Part shown: in pieces, positions 22,953 to 35,107 of the stretch
Layout of the letters: each line of letters opens with the position of its first letter
How positions within the stretch are numbered: position 1 is the stretch's first letter
Notes under the pieces: model-generated
What the model saw: only the letters and a program-made list of their open reading frames with translations
Databases searched by the model: none
Told to the model about the DNA's origin: nothing
Position numbers and translations under genes: made by a program
From: Cladosporium sp. IMV 00045
Lineage: Eukaryota > Ascomycota > Dothideomycetes > Cladosporiales > Cladosporiaceae
NCBI GenBank assembly: GCA_001931905.2
Contig: MSJI02000369.1
Span: 22,341-86,340 of the forward strand
Direction: 5' to 3'
DNA: 64,000 nucleotides

Positions 22953-24754
22953 ATGCCCCAATCGAAGACCAGTTCCATCTACACTAGAAGCTCCAATTCC
23001 CCAGATCGACCTTCCACTGCAGGATCCCTCTCCACGGCTGCCACTTCTGCGACATCACTCCGGCTCCCTAGCTTCAGGCGGAAGCCTACGCCAAATCAGC
23101 GCAAACCTCGGCCAAGATCAGTCCCCGGAGATTGGAACACACTTCTTGGGATCACACCAGAACACAGTAATACATCGTCGCAGCGGTCCAGCTTGAGTCT
23201 TGCGGACTCGTATGCGGACTTGATTGGTGCAGGCATCAAACAAGACATTCAAAAGAATAATCAAGAACACCACAATATCAACCAGCACGTTCCGAGTACC
23301 AAGCAGAACCTTCCAAAGGTCAGAGTCCAGGCACCAAGCGTTAAGCAGGTTGATAAATCAATCGCGATGGGAGGTAACAGAACCAGTCAGAGTCTGAACG
23401 GAAGCCTTGAAGGCAGACGCAGGACTCAAGCATTCGAAGAACAGTACCAATATAAGGATAATGTTTACGGTAGCGCGAGGGAGCGCGTGCATCGAGAATC
23501 ACCCGTCATTGGTGAACTCCGAACAAATGTCATCGTAAGTGCAGTCAAGTTGCTAATCTGATCAATTGCTAACATGTTTTCGATTAGATCAAAGACGAAT
23601 TCACTCTGGTAACCGACATGTCGTTTCATCTTGCTGCAAGATACTCGCGACCAGATTCATCGATCATGATCAACGTCGACCACAGTTCATGCCTTGCTCT
23701 TGCTGGCACTTTTGAGCCTTGTTACATTCTCACAATCTCGACCGTTCCTTCGCAGATGCAGGCTTCAACAAACAAGCGAAACGCCGCACTGATTCAATCA
23801 TTCATGGCTGACATACTCAGTGTCCCGCCTGAGCGGGGCATCATCAAATTCGTCTCTATTCCGGAAGAAAATTACGCAGTCAATGGTAACACCCTGTTTG
23901 GAGAAATTGAGCGCCTCGAGCAAAAGCAGTTCTCCAACGGTGGCGGCGTGAAGCGTGCCGTGACCGATGTTCGCAAGAACATGCCGAACTTCAAGAGGAA
24001 CAGCATTCCCAAACTCGACCTTGATTTTGCCAGAAATGCAGACAAGGCCGACGGTTTCGATGGTCATATTGAGGAGATGCAGAACGGCGTTGTACCAGCG
24101 CCACTGCATCCAAGAGTGCCTGACGCCTTTGAGCTGGTAAACCCTGGCGGGCAAAGGCCATCTACTTCACACGGTGGCTCTCAGAATGCCAGCTTCGCTT
24201 CGTTACACAACCTTCGTCTCAACAGCTTGCCCAGAGAAGACTTCGAGGGCCCAGGAGCAAGAACATCGTTCGGCAGACCCAAGACCGTTTCTGGCGCCCC
24301 ACAAGGCTGGTTAAGCGAGACTCCCGACATCCTTCCCAGCACCGACAGCGACGACGCAGCACCGCCACCCATCCTCAAACCGGACGCCAAACAAAGCTTC
24401 AAACCTAAAGAGCACAGCCGCACGACTTCCTCTCCAGACTTCAAATCTCAACCTCAGCGCCCAATCTTGAAATCAGCACTCTCCTCCACCAACAGCGTCA
24501 ACAAAACGAAACCCGCGTATCTGGAGAATCCGAAACCTACCTTGATCAAGGGCCATTCACGCAAGAACTCGAAGTCTCCCGAAGCCTTGCCGCAAGAGGA
24601 CACTGCTGCTAATATGGCCAAGCGTCGGACTTCTGTCAACGCCGGGAAAGACGCCGCTCCTGCGGGCAAGACCCCTCAACCGCCGCCTGTGCCCGAAAGT
24701 AAACAGACCAAAGTCAGCAAGCGGAAGAGTTTCTTGTCCGCTTTTAGAAGGTAG
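22953..24754 (+). CDS. Large protein with internal MIF/tautomerase-fold domain, block A copy 2
   Basis: Two exons, 22953-23534 and 23588-24754, giving 582 aa. It has the same intron position as copy 1, with donor GTAAGT and branch GCTAAC. The two extra residues are an Arg-Asn insertion just after the MIF-like domain. I count 14 substitutions against copy 1, all in the low-complexity flanks (8 before and 6 after the domain). The domain itself (about residues 184-305) is unchanged in protein although many third positions differ. That pattern means both copies have been kept under selection for the domain. Confidence 0.88.
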
Positions 24755-25133
24755 GCGGGTCTGATGGTGCATGAGAGTTGGTGCGTAAATTCACGGAAAC
24801 CTCTAAACGAGAGAGATCAGAGGTAGCTGAAGAAGACAGAGCCTCGAAAGATGATACGGCCAACCTATATCAAGATTACAACCCATATGACAAATAATAC
24901 AATGACTATTTCGTTCAGCCCTTCATCTGAGTTGCACTTCACCGAGAAAACAGAGCTCTCCCTCCCGTCACAGCAACAGTCTAGCTCATCCGCCCTCAGA
25001 TCTTCAATTACCAGCAGACAACCCATCCACGAAAAATCCCCACCCGACCTGCGCCAATTCCATCCCAAAGCCGAACAATCACGCGGCCCTCTACCACCAC
25101 GCCTCCCAACCGACAACAATCCACCAAGCTTCC

Positions 25134-26078
25134 TCAAGCCTTATCCCTCGGCATCTTCTCATACTCCCCCAACTCAACCATCTTCTCCCCATCCTCCTCG
25201 CCTCCTGCAGCAGAAGCAGCAGACCTGCCACGACTCTTCATCGTCAAAGATCCTCTCGCCTCCTTCAAAGCTAGCAAAGCCAGCGCCAGAATCCCCAAAT
25301 GCAGCACGAGCAAGACCACGGGCGCGTAAGTCGCGAAGCGCTATTCGTCAACGAAGAAGAGAAACGTCAGCCTTGCCCATCACACACCAATTGCAGCCCC
25401 CAGAGAAACAGAAAACAAAACGAGAAGGAAGAGGAAGAAGGAACTTACACTCTCCCCACAAACCCGCCCAAAATCCCCAGGCAGCCCGTCCTGGCTCCGC
25501 ACTCCGCGGGAAATCCAACCGCACGTCCAGCTCTGCAGGGTATCTCTCGTCGGGGCGCGGCCGTTGAGGACGAGAGGGAGGACGGTGGCTGGGAGGGCGA
25601 GGAGGGCGGAGAGCAGGCTTGTTGTCGCGATTACTGTTGGTAGTGTCGGGAGGAGAGTTGCGGTTTTGAGGAGCTGGGGGTTTGGTCAGCCTCACATCCA
25701 ATTTTCTACAGCTTTTCTTGTTCTTCTCTTCCCTGTGTTGAAGATCGTCTCGGGGATCCCAATCGCTTTGCAGACAAGGAGCAGATCTTTCAAGGAAGCA
25801 CGGACACATACCCCCAAAAAGCCCAGAAGCATCACCAACACCGCCACGCCATCAAGCAGCACGATCGCCGCGCTCGAGCCGACTACAAGCTGCAAACCTC
25901 GCAGGTCGAAGTGGTCGCGCCATAGAGGGAGGAGCCAGGGGTTGGTGGTTTGTTGCGAGTTGAAGAGGGAGAGGGTGCGTGATGCGAAAGCTAGGGTGAG
26001 GAGGGAGAAGAGGAGGGTGAGTGGGAGGAGGATCAGGGGCGGGAGGGAGAGGGGGAGGGAGGGCTTGTGCGTGGGCAT
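25134..26078 (-). CDS. Four-pass membrane protein of unknown function, block A copy 2
   Basis: Three exons on the minus strand: 26078-25812, 25673-25449 and 25340-25134, giving 232 aa, with splice sites at the same places as copy 1. It has the same four hydrophobic segments and the Cys-bearing loop. It differs from copy 1 at many more residues than the FYVE pair does, mostly conservative swaps in membrane segments plus one Ala lost from the tail. No named family recognised. Confidence 0.78.
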
Positions 26079-28714
26079 TGTTGGGTGGTTTTGGTTGGTG
26101 GTGATGGTTGAGAAATGGATATGAAGGAAGGTGGTTTGCGTTTGATCGAAGAGAATCGGTTGAAGAGAAGCAGAAGGGGTCACGACCGTGTCTCTCCTGG
26201 CCACGAGATGGCGGTGGTGGTTACGCAAGAATCGACCAGGCCGGCTGGGCCTTACCTATCTATGTATATCAACAACAACACAAACTCAATTCCACACACC
26301 CACCCATTATTGAACCACCGCAGCCGCCCTTCGCAAGAAAGCACGTCAGCCTCCCTGAAGGCCGCAACAACAAGAACATACACGAATCCAGCACCGTTCG
26401 TCAGCCATGGCGCTTAAAGCCCATCAAACCACGACCTCACAAGCAAATGTTGGAAAAGCTTGTGCTTTTCGTCCTTACCAACACACTCTGCGCGCGTAGA
26501 AACGCGTCCCCAATGGCCGCGCCACTTCCAGCACTGGGGGCCCACGCGCGAAAGGCGAGATGATAGACACCAGAAAGGCTTCCGTCGTACAAGGTCACAC
26601 GCACGCAAGCGCTCGCTTGTGAGTCGTACATGTACAACGACCAGGTGGAATGCACGCATGCATGCTGTGTGCTGCGTGAGGTGGATAGGTATTTTAAACT
26701 CAGGTGAAGTCAAGCTGGGCGGCTTAGGGTGACGTTGATTGGACGACCTTTTGTTGACGACGTGGGAGAGATGCATGCAGGCTGGTACGGGCACCGGCAC
26801 CGGGGGATGGTATAGGTCCTCCGACCTGTCTCTCTTTCCGGGCGCTTGGAGGAGAACCACGAGCCACGGAAATAGCAGATGCTGGACGCCTGAGGAGACA
26901 TTGTGATTAGGCGGGCGGTTGTAGGTAAAGAGTGCACGTCAACTGTCTTGTGATACTGCAAGATCAAAACGTTTATTAGGTATCAATCAAACATACAGAG
27001 ATAGAAAGCTCAGCAACAATCCAAAGTGAACGAGAAGGCGTGCAGCTCCGTGCAGACAACTAGATCTCTCTTCCCGTGAGCAGGAGATCAGATTGCTTTT
27101 CCTCGTCTTTCTCGAAAGAAGACGCGTTACGACCCTTGCACAGGGAACGTGAGAAGTACCATGCAAAGACGCGAACTGGCAGAGACCATGCACACGAAAC
27201 AGTGCATACTGTACACCGATACCCGGCGGCGCAAACCCCATACAACTCCTTTCTCCGCGATCCCGGGGGGAACCAACTATTGTAACAGTAGTAGCAAAAG
27301 CAGTAGTACGCACCCCGAGAAAAGCAAAAGCAAAAAAGCAAGAACGACCCCATCGCGCAAGCGAGAAGTTCCAAACAGATTAAATACCTACTGTACCTAG
27401 TCCAAATCGCTCCCCATGGCCTCGCCAAATCCACATGGCCGCGAAGCGAGTCGAAGCGAGTTAACTGTAAAATAAATAATAAGGGTCTCGCGAACTCGCA
27501 GGCATGGCACATGTGGCAGGGTTGATGTGTTCCTTTTCATTAGCGAAAATAATTAATTATTGGCAAAAGCAACGTTTCCCCGATAAGCGTGCCCTTCCCC
27601 AACTCTCAACATCCCTGCCCTTGTCCTTGCTCCCTGTTCCTTGTTGCTCATGTTGTCTGTGTGTTTGAGATTTGAGCAAGCGGAATCGAGGGACGGGGGC
27701 TTGGGTGCTTGGATGCTTGAGGGTGGAGAAGATGGAATTGGCGAGACAGGGAAGCGAAGGGGGGGATGGATGCCGAGGAGGCCGAGACGTCAGGTTCGAC
27801 AAGAATTGGTATTTGAGGATTGGCGGTCTAGACGAGGTTTTGAGGTTTGTGGAGGAAGGGTTCTGTGATGATAGTAGGAGGTACGTGCTTTCTGTTGGCA
27901 TGTCACTGTCGCGGAGGGATGGAGATGGAGATGGGGGAGTGCACTTCGCACGCGAGGAGGAAGGTTGCACATGTGTGTTCCAGGAAGAAAAGGAAAGTGG
28001 ACGGCGGGCACGAAATGCAATGAACAAAAGCTTTTGTTTCTGCCTCTTGCGTGGCCCATATATATATACTTGAGAGCGAGTCTTTCAAAAAAGTGACTAA
28101 ACAATAATAATGATGATTGATAGGTAGGTAATACAATCCCTCGACCGAAACCGAAGGAAGAATAGTAATAATGAAATCAATCGAAAACCAAAACCAAAAA
28201 TTGCCGTTGACCAAAAACTGCCGTTTCCCGTTAAATTCCAATTTAGATTCCCATAAAAGACCCCGTCTAGCCAGCAAAAAGAGTAATGAAATAAGCAAAG
28301 GACCCGCGCGATCTATGGTGTGGGTATATCTCTCGAACGAAATCGGAGAAGGAAAATCAAGAAAGAGATCGCTAAAACGCTAAGAGTAAGCAAAAGGATG
28401 ACTCGACCCGGTCTTGCTTCCTGTTCCTGTCCAAAGGACGGGGGAGGGAGCAAGGGACGGGAGGAGTGAAGAAGCGAAAAGGTCGCTAAAGTCGCAGGAC
28501 TGCAAAAAAAGGTGTTTAAAAAGATTCAATAGGGAGATCAGGAATCGTGTTCGTCTGATTGCTCTTCGCCGATAGCTGCTGTTGATCGTTGTGTCGGCGA
28601 TGTGTGTGGTGTAGAAATGGCTTGACTGCGTGCTGTGTAATCGTGTCGTGCGTTATTTGTAGAAGGTAGTGAAGGGATTTGTCGGAGGTTCGTTCACTCT
28701 TGGTCGACCCAAGT
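26079..28714. other. Intergenic region of block A, copy 2
   Basis: 2.6 kb, counterpart of 11795-14323, with many indels relative to it. No ORF is shared with copy 1. No gene called. Confidence 0.55.
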
Positions 28715-29866
28715 TTAGAAGGTGCTCCAGACCATGCCGCCCTCTGAGCGCGCCATACTGCCAACGATCATGTTGGGATCTTGTTTGACGTGTTGCGGGA
28801 TGGGCAGACCAGGCTTCGCAGTGTTGCCGGAGAAGGAGCTAGTCATGGACCCGGAGAGGCTGGAGGCGCGAGAATGGCGCAGCTTCTTAACAGTGCGCCA
28901 TGCGCGAAAGCAGGCGTCACATGCTTTGCTCTCGGTGCCATTGGGGTTGTATCGGGCGTTTTGGTCAAGAGGGACGGTGCGGGTGAGGTGAGATGCGCAG
29001 ACGACGTCGCCACAGCGGCGGCAGTGGTGCTTGCGGAAGTACCACGTGAATGCAGTCGAGCACAGCGCACAGGACTCGGCAGACTCATTAGGCTGGAAGG
29101 AGATGTTAGTAATTGGTCATTAAGGTCAAGTATTGTGATGCAAGGGGATGTGCAGATGTGCGCGTGATCAGGCACGACCCGCTTTGCGCCCGTGTGAGAC
29201 CATGATGATTGCGATTGCGTGACACCTTGCGTGCTCCCCGGGGTCGCTCATATAAAAGCGCGGTATCGCTCACGGATCAACGCTCTGCAGCACCACATCT
29301 TTCTGCACCTGTCGATCGGTGCTTCGAAAATATCCGAGGCTCCCAATCGACTGCATATAAAAAAAAAAAAAAAAAAAAAAAGAAGACGAGAGAATGTTGA
29401 AACGTACCTTCCAGTGGGCAATAGTCGGCGGTCCAGTCACTTCACCATACTCCTCATCGATACCTTCGCTGGCGGCTCTGCTCAACCCTTGACGAAGCAA
29501 GTCCAAATCCGACTCTTGTGCTGATGAAGTAGGAGCTTCAGTCATACCCATGCCAAAGTTACCACTGTCGAAGCTGTTCTGCTTGCTGGATGGCGGCGTA
29601 TCTGGGGCGCGAGGACCGGGAATGTCTTTGGGTCTTGAGGACTCGGTCGGGCGAAGGCATGCGGGGGTGTAAAGAGGCTGTTTCTGCGGACGCAGCTGAC
29701 GGACGTGAAGGTGCGAATGATAGCTTGTAGGCGACTGATTTGACGAAGGAGGAGTCTGAGGCGAAGTGCTGTTCGGGTGGTAGGATTGAGGAGGTGAGGG
29801 AGTGGTGTTTTGTCCCATAGTGTACGGACTATTACTCGCAGCGCGAGGGAAGGCGGTCGCCATCAT
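28715..29866 (-). CDS. FYVE-type zinc finger protein, block A copy 2
   Basis: Two exons on the minus strand, 29866-29408 and 29092-28715, giving 278 aa. Exon 1 encodes the same 153 residues as copy 1 without a change. Exon 2 differs at three conservative positions (Ser to Asn, Ile to Val, Val to Ile). All zinc ligands and the RKHHCRRCG core are kept. The intron (315 bases, donor GTACGT) carries a 23-base A run on the plus strand, i.e. poly-T in the transcript sense, that copy 1 lacks. Confidence 0.88.
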
Positions 29867-29947
29867 GTTGAGATGTGTTGGTGGGAGAGTGGGAAACACG
29901 TTATATCATAGAACGATATATCGTTTCGGCTTCTTTGATCGATTGAG

Positions 29948-32509
29948 GAGTCGTGTGGACGAGACCTCAAGTGGACGGGGACTGTCTGAAGGAGCAGTCG
30001 CGCGACGATGGGAAGATAAATTGCTGCGACGACTATCGTATCGTAGCGGTCTGGAGAATCCCTGCCTTTTGGGGCGCGGACCTTGCAGTAAGGGGATCGG
30101 GTTGGGTGATACGGAGGGCTTCGACTGCGGTGTTGATTGCTGACCACTCCAGAGATAAGAGGTGACGGAGTGTCGGGTACCGTAGCGTGTGGTGTGACCG
30201 AACTGGTGGGTGTGTTGTGTTGTTGCTGGGTGAGAAGTCGATAAGACGACTGGCGGCGACTAGGTGCCTATGTACAACAGCGCGGTGAAGGGCGTGCGAG
30301 GAGTAGCGACGACGACGGCGACGACGATAAGGCATGTGAGGGAGGGCGCCGGGTGATATGGTTGTATAAGGCGATAGGGCCATACTGGCAGTGAACGGCG
30401 GTTTCCCCAAGCGTGGGTCTCCGCGGGTCGAGTGAGTTTGGGCCATGACACCAACACCAGCACCAGTATCCCACACTAACCGCATACTGACAGGCGTCGT
30501 GCGACACCCTTCGCGCTTTGTTCGGGCAGATGCCGTAGGTTTGCCGTTGATACAGACCGAAAGCAGAAAAACGCCGCATCTGATTGGGAAGAGATTTGCC
30601 TCCTCACTTCCGACTTCCACACGTGAATTATCGTGCTCGCGTTGGAAGGGATTTCTTTTCCCTCACAGAAGCAAATCATGTCATGATGCCTGCAACGTCG
30701 ATACGATGGTGTGTTCTCGATACCCTGCTCGATCCCGATGGCTCATCGCAGATGCTGGCCAGATATGCCCGCTTCATGCCTACCTTAGTAACGTGCAGAG
30801 AGGCCGTTGACCGTCGGCGCACTTCTTATCTTGGTCCAATGAGAGCAGCGACATTCAAAGGACGCACGGCCACCGCTGCAGCCGGGGCATGCATGGACGC
30901 ATCCTTGCCCTCACGCCTCTGTCATTAGCCCAGGACAGGCCCTGATGAGGGTCCGCCGACAGCACGAAGCTTCGAGCCTTCGAGAGGTTCTCGCAGGGCG
31001 GCCATGCTACGGCGCAACCGCTTTGGAACCGCTTTCGAATGTCGGACCCCTAGGTCGAGCCCCAAGTAGTATCATGTCGCGTGCGCCAACAGTCTGTGCG
31101 AGCTTCAGACGTTGAAGAAAAGTTCGTTTTACGTGATGCCAGCGTAGCCCATCCCACGGCAGAGACAATACTCCCAATGAGCGCCGCGGCATTGACACCA
31201 AAGAAAGTGGCCCTGAAATGGCCAGCCCACCTCGCCCGGGCGAAGCTCTCAGGACGTGCGTTTGATATCGTGGGATGGACTCGAGGGGTTGCTGGGCTTG
31301 GAGAGGACTTGGTAGGACTTGTTACATAGCCGCGTGTGGCCGCACCACCCACCCACTACTATTGCCCACTCCAGGTCGCTCCAGCCACGCAAGCCAGATG
31401 GACATGGAACGATAGACCGTTGCTGAACTGACCACTAGCACTGCCAATGTAGACCATCGCCACTGAGAGTCGATGTGCCATGACCTGGTATGTCCAAGAC
31501 CCAAATAGCAAAAAAGTGCCGACTGGAGGCCTGGATTATTGGACGGCGTGGCGTGGAAGGAGGCCTCTCAAGACCAGGGACTCCAGGAGCCAGGCAAGTG
31601 CCGTGTGGTTGACTACTGGCGCATGCATACACTTGCGAGACTTGCAGCGGTTATGGCTCAATTGGGTGGAGTTTCATCCCAACGAATCTGCTGGGGCACC
31701 ACCAGCGAGGCAGCTCATCACACTATCAACTACCAACTGCAGGTCATCAAGTGAAGAGTAGCGTGCCCCGATATTCTTGCGCTCGTTCCACCATCTACTG
31801 CTGCGAGATTGATTGTGATGTTGTTGTTGTTTCTCCCCAGCCTCCAGATGGCCGGGTCTGGCTCAAGCTCTCACCGAGCATTCGCCTTGGGGCTGACTTA
31901 CATCATCCCCTTTTCTTCTTCCAGCTTTGGCTCGCCTGTCCCTCTCTCCCTCTCGACTTCACCCGTTCACCACCACCACCCTCTGTGCTTTTCCGGCCGA
32001 TCGTCACATCTCCGTTGAGATATCCTGATATGCTTCACTGCATGTATTACCCTGACTCTTCATCCCTTGACGTAACTTGGTATTTCCTATCTTTGCTTTT
32101 GATTTTTGCTTATGCTTGCACATCATTTCCCCTCTACCATCTTTCATTAAAATGTCTTGTTTGGAACTCCCGACAGCCACGCCAGTGTTTGTTGTGTCGT
32201 CGGGCCTCGGTTCGGCTCTACCGTTGTCGAGTCCCTGGACACGCTTATTATCCCTACCTTAGTCAAGTTCGGTTGCGCAACCTGATGCGGCTACATCAAT
32301 CCGTCACTGGCCAAAGCGCTTGAACCCTGCAGATCTTGCCTTGACCGCACACTCACGGCGACATCATTCTGCGGAGCTCAACCTCCATAACCCAATCCTT
32401 CAGCGAGCCAGCGAGCGTCACCGCCAACTTGTCGAGATCGTTCTGTACTGCTGCTGCGCAACCACTTCCCCGGCTATAGTTCGCGGCGAATCTTTATTTA
32501 TCACTTGTA
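29948..32509. other. Intergenic, 2.6 kb
   Basis: Unique sequence to the right of block A. No supported gene: a 195-codon minus ORF (30033-30620) is Arg/His rich with no domain. From about 31750 the plus strand turns pyrimidine rich (CT runs), as in a long fungal 5' leader for the alcohol oxidase gene. Confidence 0.5.
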
Positions 32510-34926
32510 ATGTCTGAGCCGCAACTCCAGACCCCGCCAGACGATCGGCCGCCTGCCATCCCTCTGCCTCCGCCGCCACATCATGTCTTGACTGCTGAAC
32601 AATGGGGCATCTTCGCCGCGATCGCCGACACCGTGATACCGTCTTTCACTCCAGCTCGAGGGAACAGACTCCTGCAGCACCCATTACGGGCAGATCTGTA
32701 TGCAGGTGCTAGAAACCGCATTCTGCGAATCGCCAGCGCCGGCGCCCAGCCGGAAAACGGTCTTGTCGATGATTTCCTCAACGAGAATGCTACCGCGCAG
32801 TCGGAATTCAGACACAGTCTGCTGCGCATGTTGGGATATCAGATGAATGATACCGCCAAAAAGGGATTCCTGTTCATCCTCAATTCTCTCAAGTAAGGCG
32901 TGCCATATTCTTTTTGCCATGCTATTCCAAAAGTCGTCGATGAACGTTCCAGATTTTCTCTTGCAAACGACAAGCACCACCAATTAATTGAACGCGCAAG
33001 TGAAATGAGCTGACACCCACAAGCACACGAGCGGGCTCGCTTCTGCTGACCGGCTACGCAACACCTCTGGATTGTCTACCCATTCAAGACCGTGAACGTG
33101 TACTACAAGGATGGGCTACTTCAAGACTTTCCATGCTGCGTGGCCTTCATGCCTCCATGACAGCGCTTGCTACCGTCTACTGGGTTCGCACTTCCCCAAC
33201 TTTGGGACACATTCTTGGATATCCGCGCGTGCCCAACCATGGTAGTCCAGCGAAGGATGGCTATCCATTTCGCTTCCTGCAGTTCCCGCCATCGAGCTCA
33301 CCTGAGCCGGAAATCATCACAGCTGACGTTGTCATCGTTGGAAGTGGCTGCGGTGGCGCCGTTGCAGCGAAGACCTTGGCCGAATCAGGCCTGAAAGTCA
33401 TCGTCGTGGACAAAGGATATTACTGGTCTCCTCTGCGTTTGCCTATGTCTGAACAAGAAGCGGCTACACACCTCTTCGACAACGCCGGCATGATCATGTC
33501 CGAGGGCGCAGTCATGTCGATCGCCACTGGCAGCGCATGGGGCGGGGGCGGTACGGTGAATTGGAGCGCTTCATTGCAAACGCAAGGCTACGTTCGACAG
33601 GAGTGGTCGCACAAGTTTGGCCTCAAGAGATTCACAGGCAGCGAGTTCCAGCAAGACCTGGACGCCGTCTGTGATCGGATGGGTGTCGGAACATCCGCTA
33701 TCGAGCACAACAAGACGAATCAGGTCCTGCTTGAGGGCGCAAGGAAATTGGGATGGAGCGCGAAGCCTGTGCCGCAGAATACCGGCGGTGAAGCACACAA
33801 TTGCGGTTACTGTACGCTTGGATGTGGCAGCTGTGGAAAGAAAGGGCCAACAGAAACTTTCTTGCCTGATGCTGCTGAGGCTGGTGCTGAATTTATTGAG
33901 GGGTTCGAGTGCGCTGAGGTTGTCTTTGATGAGTCTACTAATGGACAGCGGGTAGCAACCGGCGTTCGAGGTCGCTGGACCGCGCGGGATGCTGCAGGAA
34001 ATGTCGTTGGCCCTGACAGGCGGACTCAAGACCTGCTCATCAAGGCACCGCGAGTAATTGTGTCGACTGGTAGCATTGCTACTCCTCTCCTTCTCAAACG
34101 GTCCGGTCTGACGAACCCTCATATCGGCCGTCATCTTCACCTTCACCCCGTCTCTTTCCTAGCGGCCGTCTGGGACGAAGAAGTTCGGCCATGGGAAGGC
34201 CCTATCCTCACAGCCGTTGTGAACGAATTCGAAAACCTCTCCGGCGACGGCTACGGTGCCAAACTCGAAGCCACAACCATGCTCCCCGGACTTTTCCTCC
34301 CAGCCTTCCCCTGGCGCAGCGGGCTGCAAGCCAAATTGTTCGCAGCAAACATGAAACGGACGACAGGCTACATCTCCCTCTCCCGCGACCGCCACGGCGG
34401 CACTGTCTCCTCTCAACCCGGGAACCCAGCCCGCGCTAAGATCACGTACGATCCATCTGCGTACGACAAGCAACACATCCTCCACGGCCTCCTCCGCCTC
34501 GCCGAGCTGCTGTACGTCGCTGGTGCACGGGAGATCCATTCGACAATCCCCACTTTACCGCCCTTCGTCCGCCCCACAGCCGACGACCAATCAAAAACAA
34601 CTCTCACGCCCATCGAACACCCTTCAATCAACGACACCGCTTTCCAGGCCTGGCTGGCACGGCTGCAGGCCACGGGAGGTCCCGCGAGGTTCGCTTCTGC
34701 GCATCAGATGGGTTCGTGTCGCATGGGTACGTCGGAGAGCAACAGCGCCGTCGATGAGAGGGGGAGGGTGTGGGGTTGCGAGGGTCTTTGGGTTTGCGAT
34801 GCCAGTGTCTTCCCGTCGGCGAGCGGGGTGAATCCTATGATTACCAATATGGGGATTGCCAGAGGAATCGCCAGGGGCATCGTAGAGGAGTCGAAGGGGA
34901 ACTGGGAGGCCAAGGCGAAGTTGTAG
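32510..34926 (+). CDS. Long-chain alcohol oxidase (GMC oxidoreductase family)
   Basis: Oxidises fatty alcohols to aldehydes with release of H2O2, a step in omega-oxidation and alkane or wax use; it is usually membrane-bound. Two exons, 32510-32892 and 33024-34926, giving 761 aa. The join restores LNTRAGSLLLTGY, a hallmark of fungal fatty alcohol oxidases. The N-terminal part has LTAEQWGIFAAIADTVIPS. The FAD-binding GSGCGGAVAAKTL lies near residue 230, followed by the family stretch GSAWGGGGTVNWSAS. The cysteine-rich NCGYCTLGCGSCGKKG and the C-terminal HQMGSCRMG and CDASVFPSASGVNPM are also present. The length fits the family. No gene next to it obviously belongs to the same pathway. Confidence 0.95.
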
Positions 34927-35107
34927 CATAGATGCTGTGTGTTTGGATATGGATGATCGTTGTATACTATTCGTTGTACTATGGGAGGACTCTTCCTCAA
35001 TCTCACACGATGAAGAAGCAGCGTCCGAAAGTACAAATGCCCAAACAAAAACGTCATTTTAAATCTATCCCGACATATCACAAAACCAAGCCTTCAATTC
35101 TCAACTC

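Larger units (their letters stand above)
20021..29947. repeat. Segmental duplication block A, copy 2 (about 9.9 kb)
   Basis: Same genes, order, strands and introns as 5754-15542. Left homology begins some 90 bases after the mannosidase stop. On the right the sequence matching the last bases of copy 1 (TTTGATCGATTGAG) ends at 29947, and unique sequence follows with no gap. Copy 2 has its own indels, such as a 23-A run at 29359-29381 and a short ATGT repeat at 22138-22156. Confidence 0.95.

Noticed and set aside
30033..30620. 195-codon minus-strand ORF right of block A
   Set aside because: Arg/His-rich low complexity, no domain, no splice partner, and no counterpart to test it against.
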